From NCBI RefSeq assembly GCF_030159595.1, contig NZ_BSKJ01000013.1:62001-126000 (forward strand): a DNA stretch of 64,000 nucleotides, written 5' to 3'. Shown in pieces: positions 35,796-42,997 of the stretch. The position numbers were made by a program, and so were the translations under genes. Below the pieces are notes generated by a model, which was given only the letters and a program-made list of their open reading frames with translations, made no database searches and was not told the DNA's origin. This DNA is from Pseudomonas putida (GTDB taxonomy: Bacteria > Pseudomonadota > Gammaproteobacteria > Pseudomonadales > Pseudomonadaceae). Each line of letters begins with the position of its first letter. Within the stretch, counting starts at the first letter, position 1.

Positions 35796-36005
35796 ATGAA
35801 GAGAACACTGCTGGGCATGGCGGAAGCAGGTGAGCCACTACTGAAGCAAGCGCTGGAGGCCATCAGAGCGTACAACGAGGCGACGGCGCAGGGACGACCC
35901 GAGGCTGAACTCGAGCGCCTTCGCATCGAGGCAGATCACTTATTCCAGACCGTGGTCGACTATCAACTGCATAAAGCCTGTACCTTGGGTGACTCGGTAC
36001 ATTAG
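35796..36005 (+). CDS. 69-residue protein, copy A of a local small-protein family
   Basis: This protein contains 'RPEAELERLRIEADHLFQTV' and 'DYQLHKA'. It is paralogous to the intact protein at 40419 and to decayed copies at about 40060 and 49945; all share R-L-R, H/F-x-F/Y-Q-x-V and the D-Y-Q-L motif. Its 3' flank also carries the 24-bp block found near copy C. The function is unknown. The predicted structure is two helices. Confidence 0.65.
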   Translation: MKRTLLGMAEAGEPLLKQALEAIRAYNEATAQGRPEAELERLRIEADHLFQTVVDYQLHKACTLGDSVH

Positions 36006-36053
36006 GGGGAGGTGTGCGATCGTGAGACCTCTGATCCGTAGGAATATTGATTT

Positions 36054-36077
36054 CGGGGCTGTACTCAATGAGATCTC
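36054..36077 (+). repeat. 24-bp repeat shared with 40301-40324
   Basis: The block starting CGGGGCTGTACTCAATGAGA recurs at 40301 with one change (GTC for GTA). It ends at the edge of the recombinase/ParB module. It looks like duplicated flanking DNA of the small-gene family. Confidence 0.75.
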
Positions 36078-36114
36078 TAGTCGATAAAGATCAAGAAATT
36101 GATTCGTATGACCG

Positions 36115-37020
36115 TTACTCCCGCTCTAGATTCCTCGCATCTGCTGTGACTGCATCCATTATCCCTATTAACTCGCGAGACAAGTCAGGTTCGTAACGTT
36201 GTAAGTAGGCTGAAATTGTCTCGTTGCGTAAAATCCTAGTCAAATACCCTTTAGCTACAACTAGCACTAACATCGTTTCTCCCAAAGTATCTTCTACAAG
36301 CCGGTAGTCGTGGTAGAGTCTTTCCATTTCTCTTTCCATTTTCATGATATTTTCAGCAGATACCCCTTCTACTGAGGTCTTAGTCTCCGTTAAATCGTCA
36401 GGCTTCGTTGCGGTCAACACCATTTGAGCATAACGTCCTGTATAGCAATTTGCAGAAATCATCATTTCTGCAGCTTCGATCTGCCGCATTGGCTTCATTT
36501 TTCTAAGGATATGGAATACTGGTTGACCAACCATCCGTGTTTTTAATAGCTCAATGGCCTCTTGCGCTATTCCTTTTAGTAAATTTTGCCTTAGATGGAT
36601 CCGCTCAATTCTAATATTGAGGACTTCAGCGATTCGCTCGGCTGATACTCCTCTCTCGATCGCCTGAATAATCATCTTGCTTTCTTGGATGGGTGTCAGT
36701 CGATTCACTTGCCTGTTATAGGTGAATCCCTCGTCATCAGTGGCAAGCATGCAGAGCGCATGTTGTGCGCCTAGCTGTTTTAATGCTGCTAGTCGTAAAT
36801 GTCCGTCAAGGATTAAATATCTCGGTGGTTGTTCGTTTAAGTCAATTGGCTCGCGGTGGATAGCTAGGGGCTCAATAATTCCAAGTTCTCGCACGGACGC
36901 TAGTATAGTTAGATATTTTGGTGAGCTAAGGGTGGTTGCTTGGACAGCTCGCGATGGCAGCAGTTGGGAAGTCGCCACAGTTAGTAGCCTACTATCAAAA
37001 GCGCTTTTAACCTCGCTCAT
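36115..37020 (-). CDS. ParB/RepB-like protein (second of pair)
   Basis: This 301-residue protein has a ParB-type N-terminal domain ('SVRELGIIEPLAIHREP', 'YLILDGHLRLAALKQLG') and a helix-turn-helix region near 125-160, followed by the RepB-type C-terminal part ('VFHILRKMKPMRQIEAAEMM'). It overlaps the preceding ParB-like gene by four bases. No ParA ATPase lies nearby, so partition in the usual sense is unlikely. Association with a serine recombinase suggests a role in a mobile module. Its DNA is clearly richer in A+T than the catabolic regions. Confidence 0.8.
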   Translation of the reverse strand: MSEVKSAFDSRLLTVATSQLLPSRAVQATTLSSPKYLTILASVRELGIIEPLAIHREPIDLNEQPPRYLILDGHLRLAALKQLGAQHALCMLATDDEGFTYNRQVNRLTPIQESKMIIQAIERGVSAERIAEVLNIRIERIHLRQNLLKGIAQEAIELLKTRMVGQPVFHILRKMKPMRQIEAAEMMISANCYTGRYAQMVLTATKPDDLTETKTSVEGVSAENIMKMEREMERLYHDYRLVEDTLGETMLVLVVAKGYLTRILRNETISAYLQRYEPDLSRELIGIMDAVTADARNLERE

Positions 37021-37913
37021 GCTTCCCCCTTGACACGATCGGCTAAAACCTGCGGCATATCCTCAATACCTTCACTTCTCAACAGGGAGCAAAAGTACTC
37101 GTCTGTGAGAAGCTTTCTTAGTGCGGTGACCACGAATAATAGACGTTGCTCACCGATGTCCGCTTTTTTTACCATCAATCTTTGTCTGCGCACCTCTGAT
37201 TGATAAGCGTTAAGAAGCTGGCGGGAGGTAGTGATTTTTTCGGGTCTTTTTTGATGGTTGAAGCATTTGCCACTCGCACGACGATTGTCGATTAAGCGGC
37301 GGACTTTCATTAATTGCTCGCCCTTCAGTAACCCATCCTCATATGCCTCAAGCATGGCGGCTTGGATTACAGTGTCATCCGAACGCGCGACTGTTATGGC
37401 AATTTGGATTGGTAACCAGCCTTTTTCTACAGCGCTGATCAGTCGTTCTTCACCTTGTCTGAGCAAAATAAGTATTCCACCAACATAGTTGTAGTCTAAG
37501 CAGGTTTTCTGTGAAATCTGTTTAGTGGTGTATCCGCGATCATGTAACGAATTTATTGCTTCTAGCAAATCACGGTTCGAGTGCTTTCGTCGGGCTAGGT
37601 TTTCTACAAGACTGATCAGATACCTGTCTACTTCACTAGCGGTTATCACTACGCAAGGGATGTTCCGCTCTCCTAAAGCCTTAAAAGCCTCCAGTCTGCC
37701 TTGGCCACATACTAGGTCGAAACCTGCACTGGTGCGCGCTATCGTTATAGGCCTCTTTAAGCCTAAATTTGCGATATTTTCAACTAGCCTGGCGAAGACT
37801 TTCTTATTGCGTTGCCTAGGATTGATAACCTTAATAAGCTCTAAGGGGATTTGCTCGATAGATGAGGCTCGGGCGACGTGTAGCGTCAGCGGAGCTTCCT
37901 GAGGCGCGTTCAT
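37017..37913 (-). CDS. ParB-like nuclease-domain protein (first of pair)
   Basis: This 298-residue protein carries the ParB N-terminal fold with 'LVENIANLGLKRPITIA', 'DLVCGQGRLEAFKALG' (the G-x-x-R box) and 'VENLARRKHSNRDLLEAINS', then a helix-turn-helix near 130-160. It overlaps both neighbours by one to four bases, so recombinase, ParB-1 and ParB-2 form one operon. The G-Q-G-R-L-E box corresponds to the CTP-binding G-E-R-R box of ParB; two changes in it may alter nucleotide use. Confidence 0.8.
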   Translation of the reverse strand: MNAPQEAPLTLHVARASSIEQIPLELIKVINPRQRNKKVFARLVENIANLGLKRPITIARTSAGFDLVCGQGRLEAFKALGERNIPCVVITASEVDRYLISLVENLARRKHSNRDLLEAINSLHDRGYTTKQISQKTCLDYNYVGGILILLRQGEERLISAVEKGWLPIQIAITVARSDDTVIQAAMLEAYEDGLLKGEQLMKVRRLIDNRRASGKCFNHQKRPEKITTSRQLLNAYQSEVRRQRLMVKKADIGEQRLLFVVTALRKLLTDEYFCSLLRSEGIEDMPQVLADRVKGEA

Positions 37914-38758
37914 TACGCGGCGCTCGTGAGATGGAATCTTTTGCTCAGCGTGGACAAAATGTCTAGGCTTTCGAAGCGGTAAAGCTCCAGTTCTCGGGGG
38001 TTTGAGTCCCCTAGTCGCAAGTTGGGCGCTACCAGATCAATCATCGGAAACAGATAGTAATCAAGAACTTCACTCTCTCCTGGAAGCATGCGGACGGCGA
38101 CGGTGATGTCCGGGAAAAGGCTAAAGTCAAATCTTACCTGCCAGCGCCGGCGAGTTGCTCCTATTGGCTGGCAACGACAGAGTACAATCGAAATTGTAAA
38201 TTCATCATTCACAAGTATCAGTTGAGTGCTTGGATCTACCGAGATTCGGCCTCCTACAGCTTCAATCTTCTGTTGCGTCTCAGTGAAAATCTCCGGAAAA
38301 CGTTCTCTTAGATGTCGATTGGCTTCTATAAAGCTATAGTCCCTAGCCGGCTCATATCCAATGAGTCGATAGCTGTCAATCAGACTGCCAAATCGTTTCC
38401 TGTAACAGCTGCTTGATGGTAAGTCTTCCTGTTCGTCTATGATAAGACCTGAGAGACATCCTCGCTCTTGAAATAGGTCTTTTAAACTTATCAGCATTTC
38501 TTCGTTAGACCATGAGCGTGCACGAGCTTGAATTATTGCCTGGGCAGCAATGAATAACGAGGGGTCGACTATCGCTGGAAATGCTGCGTCCGCTCGTATC
38601 CACTCATTCGCGGGGTTAGCGACACGAGGCATCTTTAGTTTTCCTGATGTGTGATTCCAAACATTGTTGCCGATGTATTTTTCGTTCACAAGAATTTGAT
38701 GCACTACGCCGCGTGTCCACGGCCTATTTAAGTCGGTGAGTAACCCGCGTCTATTCAA
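37913..38758 (-). CDS. Large serine recombinase, C-terminal half (other frame)
   Basis: This frame encodes the Recombinase-domain part after the frameshift: 'LNRRGLLTDLNRPWTRGVVH' and 'ILVNEKYIGNNVWNH', then a ~200-residue C-terminal region. The frame stays open upstream of 38758 as far as the T5 run at 38789-38793, with 'TEKEIADSLNRRG', so its apparent TTG start is not a real start. One extra base in that run would join it to the resolvase half as a single ~517-residue protein. See the finding on the frameshift. Confidence 0.75.
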   Translation of the reverse strand: MNRRGLLTDLNRPWTRGVVHQILVNEKYIGNNVWNHTSGKLKMPRVANPANEWIRADAAFPAIVDPSLFIAAQAIIQARARSWSNEEMLISLKDLFQERGCLSGLIIDEQEDLPSSSCYRKRFGSLIDSYRLIGYEPARDYSFIEANRHLRERFPEIFTETQQKIEAVGGRISVDPSTQLILVNDEFTISIVLCRCQPIGATRRRWQVRFDFSLFPDITVAVRMLPGESEVLDYYLFPMIDLVAPNLRLGDSNPRELELYRFESLDILSTLSKRFHLTSAA

Positions 38759-39465
38759 TGAGTCAGCAATTTCTTTTTCTGTTTGAGCTTTTTAATGAAG
38801 CAATTATATATTTCCAGCACTACTTCTCGCTCAGAGTCGGGCCCTGGCGCGAGAATTACTCTATCAGTTTGAAGGCTCTTATATTCTTTACGGCACAGCG
38901 TTGCCTTAGGTTTGCCGGTTTGGTCTATGAGGTGGCGACGCAAACCATAACCTGCAGTACCACCCTGTCTATACCCTAGCTGAATCAAACGTGATTGTCC
39001 GGCAAACACCTTCACAGAAAGTTCGCGACTGTATTCGCCGGCCATCATTCTTTTAATGCTTTTTATGATGCTGGATGCAGGAGAGCCGTCATTCACAAAT
39101 TGTTCGGCGCAATACTCTACTCTGACGCCAGCTTGTCGGCAGCGTACTTCATAACTTGCGCTGACGTCTGGGTCTTGAAAACGGCCCCAACGACTAATGT
39201 CATAGACTAGCACGGTAGTAAAGTCGTTGCTCCTAAGTTCGACATCAGCCAATAGATGTTGAAGAGCTTGGCGCCCATCTAAACTGAGTCCGCTTTTCCC
39301 TGCATCCGTATAAATTTTCACGACATTAAGATGGTGGGTTTGCGCGTAGATATTGATAGCGTCTAGCTGATTCTCCGTAGAGTATTGCTGGTGCTCAGTC
39401 GACATTCGGACATAAGCCGCCGCTCTGTTATTAGCTTGTACGCTTAATGATGTGCTTGGTCGCAT
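38755..39465 (-). CDS. Large serine recombinase, N-terminal resolvase half
   Basis: This 236-residue frame holds the catalytic resolvase domain: 'RAAAYVRMSTEHQQYSTENQ' with the nucleophile serine (S of R-M-S), 'VLVYDISRWGRFQD', and 'MAGEYSRELSVKVFAGQ', leading into the Recombinase domain ('GYGLRRHLIDQTGKPKATLC'). The frame ends in 'KLKQKKKLLTH', out of register, because of a -1 shift at a run of five A (coding strand) at 38789-38793. It is the first gene of the recombinase/ParB operon and is divergent from the HTH gene at 39569. Confidence 0.85.
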   Translation of the reverse strand: MRPSTSLSVQANNRAAAYVRMSTEHQQYSTENQLDAINIYAQTHHLNVVKIYTDAGKSGLSLDGRQALQHLLADVELRSNDFTTVLVYDISRWGRFQDPDVSASYEVRCRQAGVRVEYCAEQFVNDGSPASSIIKSIKRMMAGEYSRELSVKVFAGQSRLIQLGYRQGGTAGYGLRRHLIDQTGKPKATLCRKEYKSLQTDRVILAPGPDSEREVVLEIYNCFIKKLKQKKKLLTH

Positions 39466-39491
39466 TTGGCAGGCCTATCAGTTGGTTCATG

Positions 39492-39534
39492 GCATACCGG
39501 TACACGATAGGCAGGACTTCTGTATGCCTACCGG
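39492..39534. promoter_or_regulatory. Repeats in the divergent region of the recombinase module
   Basis: Between the recombinase and the HTH gene lie GCATACCGG (39492-39500) and GCCTACCGG (39526-39534), 34 bases apart, and an inverted repeat TAGGCA-N11-TGCCTA (39508-39530). These could be an operator for the HTH protein or a crossover/accessory site for the recombinase. Confidence 0.45.
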
Positions 39535-39568
39535 CGCTTACTAAATAATAAATTTAGGAGGTGGAAAA

Positions 39569-39931
39569 ATGATCGCGAAGATGGGCAATTTCTTTCCGAT
39601 TAGCTCTGAGGTGTATGCCCATGCCCTGGCAAGCGCTTTGCTGGATGAGCTCGGCAACTCACACAGAGCTATTAAGACCCTGCGAAATTGGACTAACGCG
39701 AGTGAGAGAACGACAAAGAATTGGCTTGCTGGTGCCAACGGGCCTAGTGGGCTACATCTCATAGAGATCATGCGTCACTCCGATGCCGTTCTTCATATTG
39801 TCCTTGAGCTTGCTCAACGAAGATCGATTGTCGCCGTTGCGCTTCTTCCTGCTTTGAGCCAGCGACTGACTGAGACTGCTGAGCTCATTGACGCGTGCCT
39901 TGGGCCCAGCCCCCTATCAGCCACGTCGTGA
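39569..39931 (+). CDS. HTH-like small protein of the recombinase/ParB module
   Basis: This 120-residue protein includes 'AIKTLRNWTNASERTTKNWL' followed by 'AGANGPSGLHLIEIMRHSDA', which reads like a helix-turn-helix with a wing. From memory, similar small proteins occur beside recombinase/ParB pairs in other proteobacteria. AGGAGGTG at 39557 gives a strong ribosome site for the ATG. It probably represses or directs the divergent recombinase operon. Confidence 0.7.
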   Translation: MIAKMGNFFPISSEVYAHALASALLDELGNSHRAIKTLRNWTNASERTTKNWLAGANGPSGLHLIEIMRHSDAVLHIVLELAQRRSIVAVALLPALSQRLTETAELIDACLGPSPLSATS

Positions 39932-40059
39932 GTTTTCCTGGCAGAATCTTTGCTGGAGGCTGATATGAGTAGCCTCGGCTGCGTCGCGTCTACTTTTGGT
40001 GAGCCATCGATGCAGATCGCATAGTCGGTGTCATGTCTTCGCCAGGAAACGTAGGGATG

Positions 40060-40235
40060 CGAGAAATGTCTGGCTTTGCGAACGCTTTAGATGTCGCTAT
40101 AGCAGGCGCTCGATGCGATCCGTATCACTACTACCTCATGGCCGACCCGAAGCTGTGCTCAAGCGGCTTCGCGTCGGGGCAGATTTCCTGTACCAAGCCG
40201 TGTCGACTACCAATAGCTCAAAGCCGATCGCTTAG
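40060..40235 (+). pseudogene. Decayed copy B of the 69-residue family
   Basis: In one frame 'RPEAVLKRLRVGADFLYQAV' matches copy A and copy C; the segment before it matches 'QALEAIRAY' only in another frame. At least two frameshifts separate the parts, and the D-Y-Q-L motif is lost after 'YQAVS'. It lies just upstream of intact copy C. Confidence 0.65.
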
Positions 40236-40300
40236 CCGTATCGGCACAGTGCATCAAAATTTGGCGTCTTTAGGCCGCCGATTCGCAGCAATGCTGATTA

Positions 40301-40324
40301 CGGGGCTGTCCTCAATGAGATCTC
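40301..40324 (+). repeat. 24-bp repeat shared with 36054-36077
   Basis: This is the second copy of the block described at 36054, with 23 of 24 bases identical. Here it covers the start codon of the 36-residue frame at 40315. Confidence 0.75.
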
Positions 40325-40425
40325 ACCTTCGCAACGATGAGTCCGAAACCGCTACTGCAGTGGCTGGCGTATTCGAGTCTATGATTCAGATAATCGTACA
40401 AACTCGGGAATTGCTAGGATGGTGA
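40315..40425 (+). CDS. 36-residue ORF overlapping copy C
   Basis: The frame 'MRSHLRNDESETATAVAGVF' to 'QTRELLGW' ends in ATGGTGA, overlapping the ATG of the next gene. That arrangement suggests translational coupling to copy C. No ribosome site is obvious. The equivalent frame after copy A (starting MRS at 36068) is cut by the recombinase module. Confidence 0.35.
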   Translation: MRSHLRNDESETATAVAGVFESMIQIIVQTRELLGW

Positions 40426-40628
40426 AGGATCTCAACAGCGTTTTGCCTCCTGACCATCCGATGTACGCCGATGCCGTGGAGGCTATGAAGCGGTATCACC
40501 AAGCACAAGCCGACGGTGTCGGCGGGGCGGAGCTCGAGCGCCTGCGGCTTTTGGCTGAGCATAGGTTTCAGGCCGTTACTGACTATCAGCTGCAAGCATT
40601 TGGCGGCCCATCCGAGACCAGCCATTAG
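40419..40628 (+). CDS. 69-residue protein, copy C of the local family
   Basis: This intact paralogue has 'GGAELERLRLLAEHRFQAVT' and 'DYQLQAFGG', with an N-terminal 'HPMYADAVEAMKRYHQAQAD' in place of the copy A start. About half of the residues match copy A in the C-terminal part. Function unknown. Confidence 0.65.
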   Translation: MVKDLNSVLPPDHPMYADAVEAMKRYHQAQADGVGGAELERLRLLAEHRFQAVTDYQLQAFGGPSETSH

Positions 40629-40837
40629 CTGATAAACGCCGCACCACTTGACCCAGTGGCGCCGCTTGGAAGAGCAGTCCGTTCTAGCGGGCTCGAGTGA
40701 TTATGGAGCGGTCATTAAGATAGGGATCGCGGGCGGAGCGCTCCGGCGTGACGGATGGAAGCTCGAAGGGCCAAGACGTCGCAAGGCGATGGCTCGGTTC
40801 ACGACAGCCGGGCCTCGTAGGGCACGCCCATACTGCT

Positions 40838-41170
40838 CTACAGGGCTTTCAACATGCGCTCCAAGCTCTGATGCTCCCATGTCGATAGCAGAGCGATAGG
40901 ATCTGCCCGATCTCCTGAGTCGAAATCCCAACGCTGTCCGTCAGGTCTCACGCATCGTTCGCAGTAGTCCAGCTCATCACAGTCGTTGTAGATCGTGATC
41001 CGCCATCCCTCTACATCCACTTCGAAATGGCAGGCGTACACCTGCTCCCAGTTCAGGCTGCCTACCTTGGTCATTGTCCGGCGCTCGAACACCACCTCTC
41101 GTAACACCTGACAGACTTCCCGGGCTGTCAGTGCGACTGAGGGCGCGTTATCGCAGTCGTCTAGAGTCAT
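40838..41170 (-). CDS. Conserved hypothetical protein (DUF7693-like)
   Basis: This 110-residue protein contains 'LTAREVCQVLREV', 'NWEQVYACHFEVDVEGWRIT' and 'DELDYCERCVRPDGQRWDFD', ending 'STWEHQSLERML'. From memory this matches a small Pseudomonas family (DUF7693) of unknown function. The C-x-x-C pair ('CERC') could bind metal. GAGGAAAG lies eight bases before the start. Confidence 0.7.
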   Translation of the reverse strand: MTLDDCDNAPSVALTAREVCQVLREVVFERRTMTKVGSLNWEQVYACHFEVDVEGWRITIYNDCDELDYCERCVRPDGQRWDFDSGDRADPIALLSTWEHQSLERMLKAL

Positions 41171-41270
41171 ATTCAGCTTTCCTCGGTCATCCGATCGAGG
41201 ACATTACCTTGTGCACAGAGGAGCGACGTCATAGAGCTCTGGCAGGTTCGATTGATGGTAATGCCTGGAG

Positions 41271-41284
41271 GGTACAAATGTACT
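41271..41284 (+). promoter_or_regulatory. GGTACAAATGTACT, copy 2 of the GTAC-N4-GTAC motif
   Basis: This near-perfect palindrome is followed by CTTGGC, as in copy 1. It lies about 120 bases before the gene at 41407 and about 100 bases upstream (on the other strand) of the DUF7693-like gene. Confidence 0.5.
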
Positions 41285-41406
41285 CTTGGCGGATTTAGCA
41301 GACTCGTTGCTGCTCTTCGGCTGGGCTTCCCGCATGGCAGAGATCCTTTTGCAGATTCTGGCGCGCATCGGCTGTCAGTAAAGTAACAGCTCACGAGATC
41401 TGCGCC

Positions 41407-41727
41407 ATGCATACCACAACACCAGACGGTCGCTATTTCGTAGTCAAAGGTCAGCTCTGGCGCTGTAGCAATCCTGCGCTGTCTGATGAAGAGCGTCAGC
41501 ACCTCGTGCACGACCTGATGCAGGCACGGCGAGCCGTGAAAGAAGCGAAGGCTTCGAATGATGCGGAGCAGCTTCGCAATGCACGAGTAAAGGTCAACGC
41601 GGCTAAAGTGGCCCTAGGTGAGAGAGGCCCTGTCTGGTGGAGCGACAGCAGCCCGGACTACAACCGCATGAAGGCAATCGATACGCCCTATGCTGACTGG
41701 TACGCCTCTCTGCGCGATCCTACGTGA
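41407..41727 (+). CDS. Conserved hypothetical protein (106 residues)
   Basis: This protein starts 'MHTTTPDGRYFVVKGQLWRC' and ends 'TPYADWYASLRDPT'. I know the pattern as a widespread small soluble protein ('WRCSNPALSDEERQHLVHDL', 'ALGERGPVWW') of unknown function, in many proteobacteria. A helical middle is flanked by short conserved motifs rich in W and Y. The next gene overlaps it by four bases. Confidence 0.75.
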   Translation: MHTTTPDGRYFVVKGQLWRCSNPALSDEERQHLVHDLMQARRAVKEAKASNDAEQLRNARVKVNAAKVALGERGPVWWSDSSPDYNRMKAIDTPYADWYASLRDPT

Positions 41728-42089
41728 AGCTCAATCGAACTCGTCCTTTCCCGCAGGGGCTACGTGTCGCTGTAAAATCCTGCGACCCAATGTGCTGGTC
41801 GGATTTGTCTATGGTGCATGACGCATTTCAAGGAGCATCACTGTTGTTCAGGACGTTGATGGATTTAATCTTTGTGGCTAGCGTGGCTCTCACTGTTCTC
41901 ACGTTAATTTTTATACCGTGCGCGATCCTTAGCCTCGGAGTGCTGCTCGTCCTCGGCATCGATGACCGTTTTGTGAGCCCCGTTGTGGCTTACGTGGCGC
42001 TCCCAGAGGCGATTGTCATCAGCGGTTATTTGCTGCTCCGCTACTGGAGGCAAATCACTGACATCATCAAGTCGTTCACGCCGTGGTGA
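41724..42089 (+). CDS. Small membrane protein (two TM segments)
   Basis: This frame starts with GTG at 41724, overlapping the preceding stop, and encodes 121 residues with two hydrophobic segments (about 45-78 and 88-105). Internal ATGs at 41790 and 41811 are alternative starts, which would remove a poorly structured N-terminus. No family is recognised. Confidence 0.5.
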   Translation: MKLNRTRPFPQGLRVAVKSCDPMCWSDLSMVHDAFQGASLLFRTLMDLIFVASVALTVLTLIFIPCAILSLGVLLVLGIDDRFVSPVVAYVALPEAIVISGYLLLRYWRQITDIIKSFTPW

Positions 42090-42115
42090 TATAGGAATGC
42101 GTGGAGGGGAAACGA

Positions 42116-42799
42116 GTGATTTGGTTTCTGGGCGACGTACATGGGCGCTTTGATCATGTGATCCGGCTGGTGAAGCTCCACCGTCCCGAGGCAGTGGTCT
42201 TCCTGGGTGACCTTGAATGTAGCTTACCCTTGGACATGATCCTGCGCCCGATCTTCGACATTACTGAGATCTGGTTCATCCACGGCAACCACGATTCCGG
42301 GTTCCCGGCTTACTGGCATAACCTCTATGGCTGCGGCCTTGCTGAACGCAGCCTTCATGGCCGAGTAGTTGAGATTGCTGGATATCGTATAGCGGGGCTA
42401 GGTGGCACATTCGAGTCGCAAGTCTGGCTACCGGGCAGCCCTGATACCGGCATCCAGAGTTACGCAGACTACCTCGACCGCCTGGCGATCAGACCTCAGC
42501 ACGAAGACATCGTTGCGACGAAGAAGCAGCATGCGCTTTCTGCAATCTACCCAGATGACTACTTCACGCTCGCTATGGAGAGGGCGGACATTCTGATTTG
42601 CCACGAGGCTCCTAGCTGCCACCCGCACGGTTATTCAGAGATCGATGAGCTCGCCCAGGCAATGGGTGCGAAAATGGTCGTGCATGGGCATCATCATGAC
42701 TCTCTCGACTACAGGTCTGAATGGCCGAGGCTGGGATTTGAGGCTCACGGAGTAGCGTTCAGATCAATAATGGCTATCGATGGGTCGGTCATCAACTGA
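42116..42799 (+). CDS. Calcineurin-like metallophosphoesterase
   Basis: This 227-residue enzyme has the full metallophosphoesterase motif set: 'GDVHGRF', 'FLGDLE', 'IHGNHDSG', 'CHEAPSCHPHG' and 'VHGHHHDS'. It should hydrolyse a phosphomonoester or phosphodiester, with two metal ions. I chose the GTG at 42116, five bases after GGAGGGG; another GTG at 42101 is in frame. It lies 26 bases after the membrane-protein gene, so the 41407-42799 genes may be co-transcribed. Confidence 0.85.
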   Translation: MIWFLGDVHGRFDHVIRLVKLHRPEAVVFLGDLECSLPLDMILRPIFDITEIWFIHGNHDSGFPAYWHNLYGCGLAERSLHGRVVEIAGYRIAGLGGTFESQVWLPGSPDTGIQSYADYLDRLAIRPQHEDIVATKKQHALSAIYPDDYFTLAMERADILICHEAPSCHPHGYSEIDELAQAMGAKMVVHGHHHDSLDYRSEWPRLGFEAHGVAFRSIMAIDGSVIN

Positions 42800-42891
42800 G
42801 TCGTGGTGCGGTGATCCCCTTCGTCATAGACATCGAAGCTTCCGACTCGCCGAGTCCGGCTGTGCCGTCGCCGGGCCTTCTATGCTGAGCT

Positions 42892-42914
42892 GGCAGGGCA
42901 GGGCAGGGCAGGGC
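42892..42914 (+). repeat. Short tandem repeat (GGCAG)n
   Basis: About 4.6 units of a five-base repeat occur in the gap before the next gene. Such arrays can vary in length, but no gene start sits directly on it. Confidence 0.8.
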
Positions 42915-42997
42915 GACGTTGTGTAGTCGCGCCTGCTACTCGTAGCGGCCAAGTTGGAGCTATCTCCTCCGTTCAAAATGCAGCAGCATTACCCGTC

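Noticed and set aside
41335..41382. 15-codon frame MAEILLQILARIGCQ after motif copy 2
   Set aside because: It is too short and lacks a ribosome site; a leader peptide cannot be shown.
42892..42914. GGCAG tandem repeat as phase-variation switch
   Set aside because: It lies about 80 bases before the nearest start and not in a promoter or coding frame that I can define.
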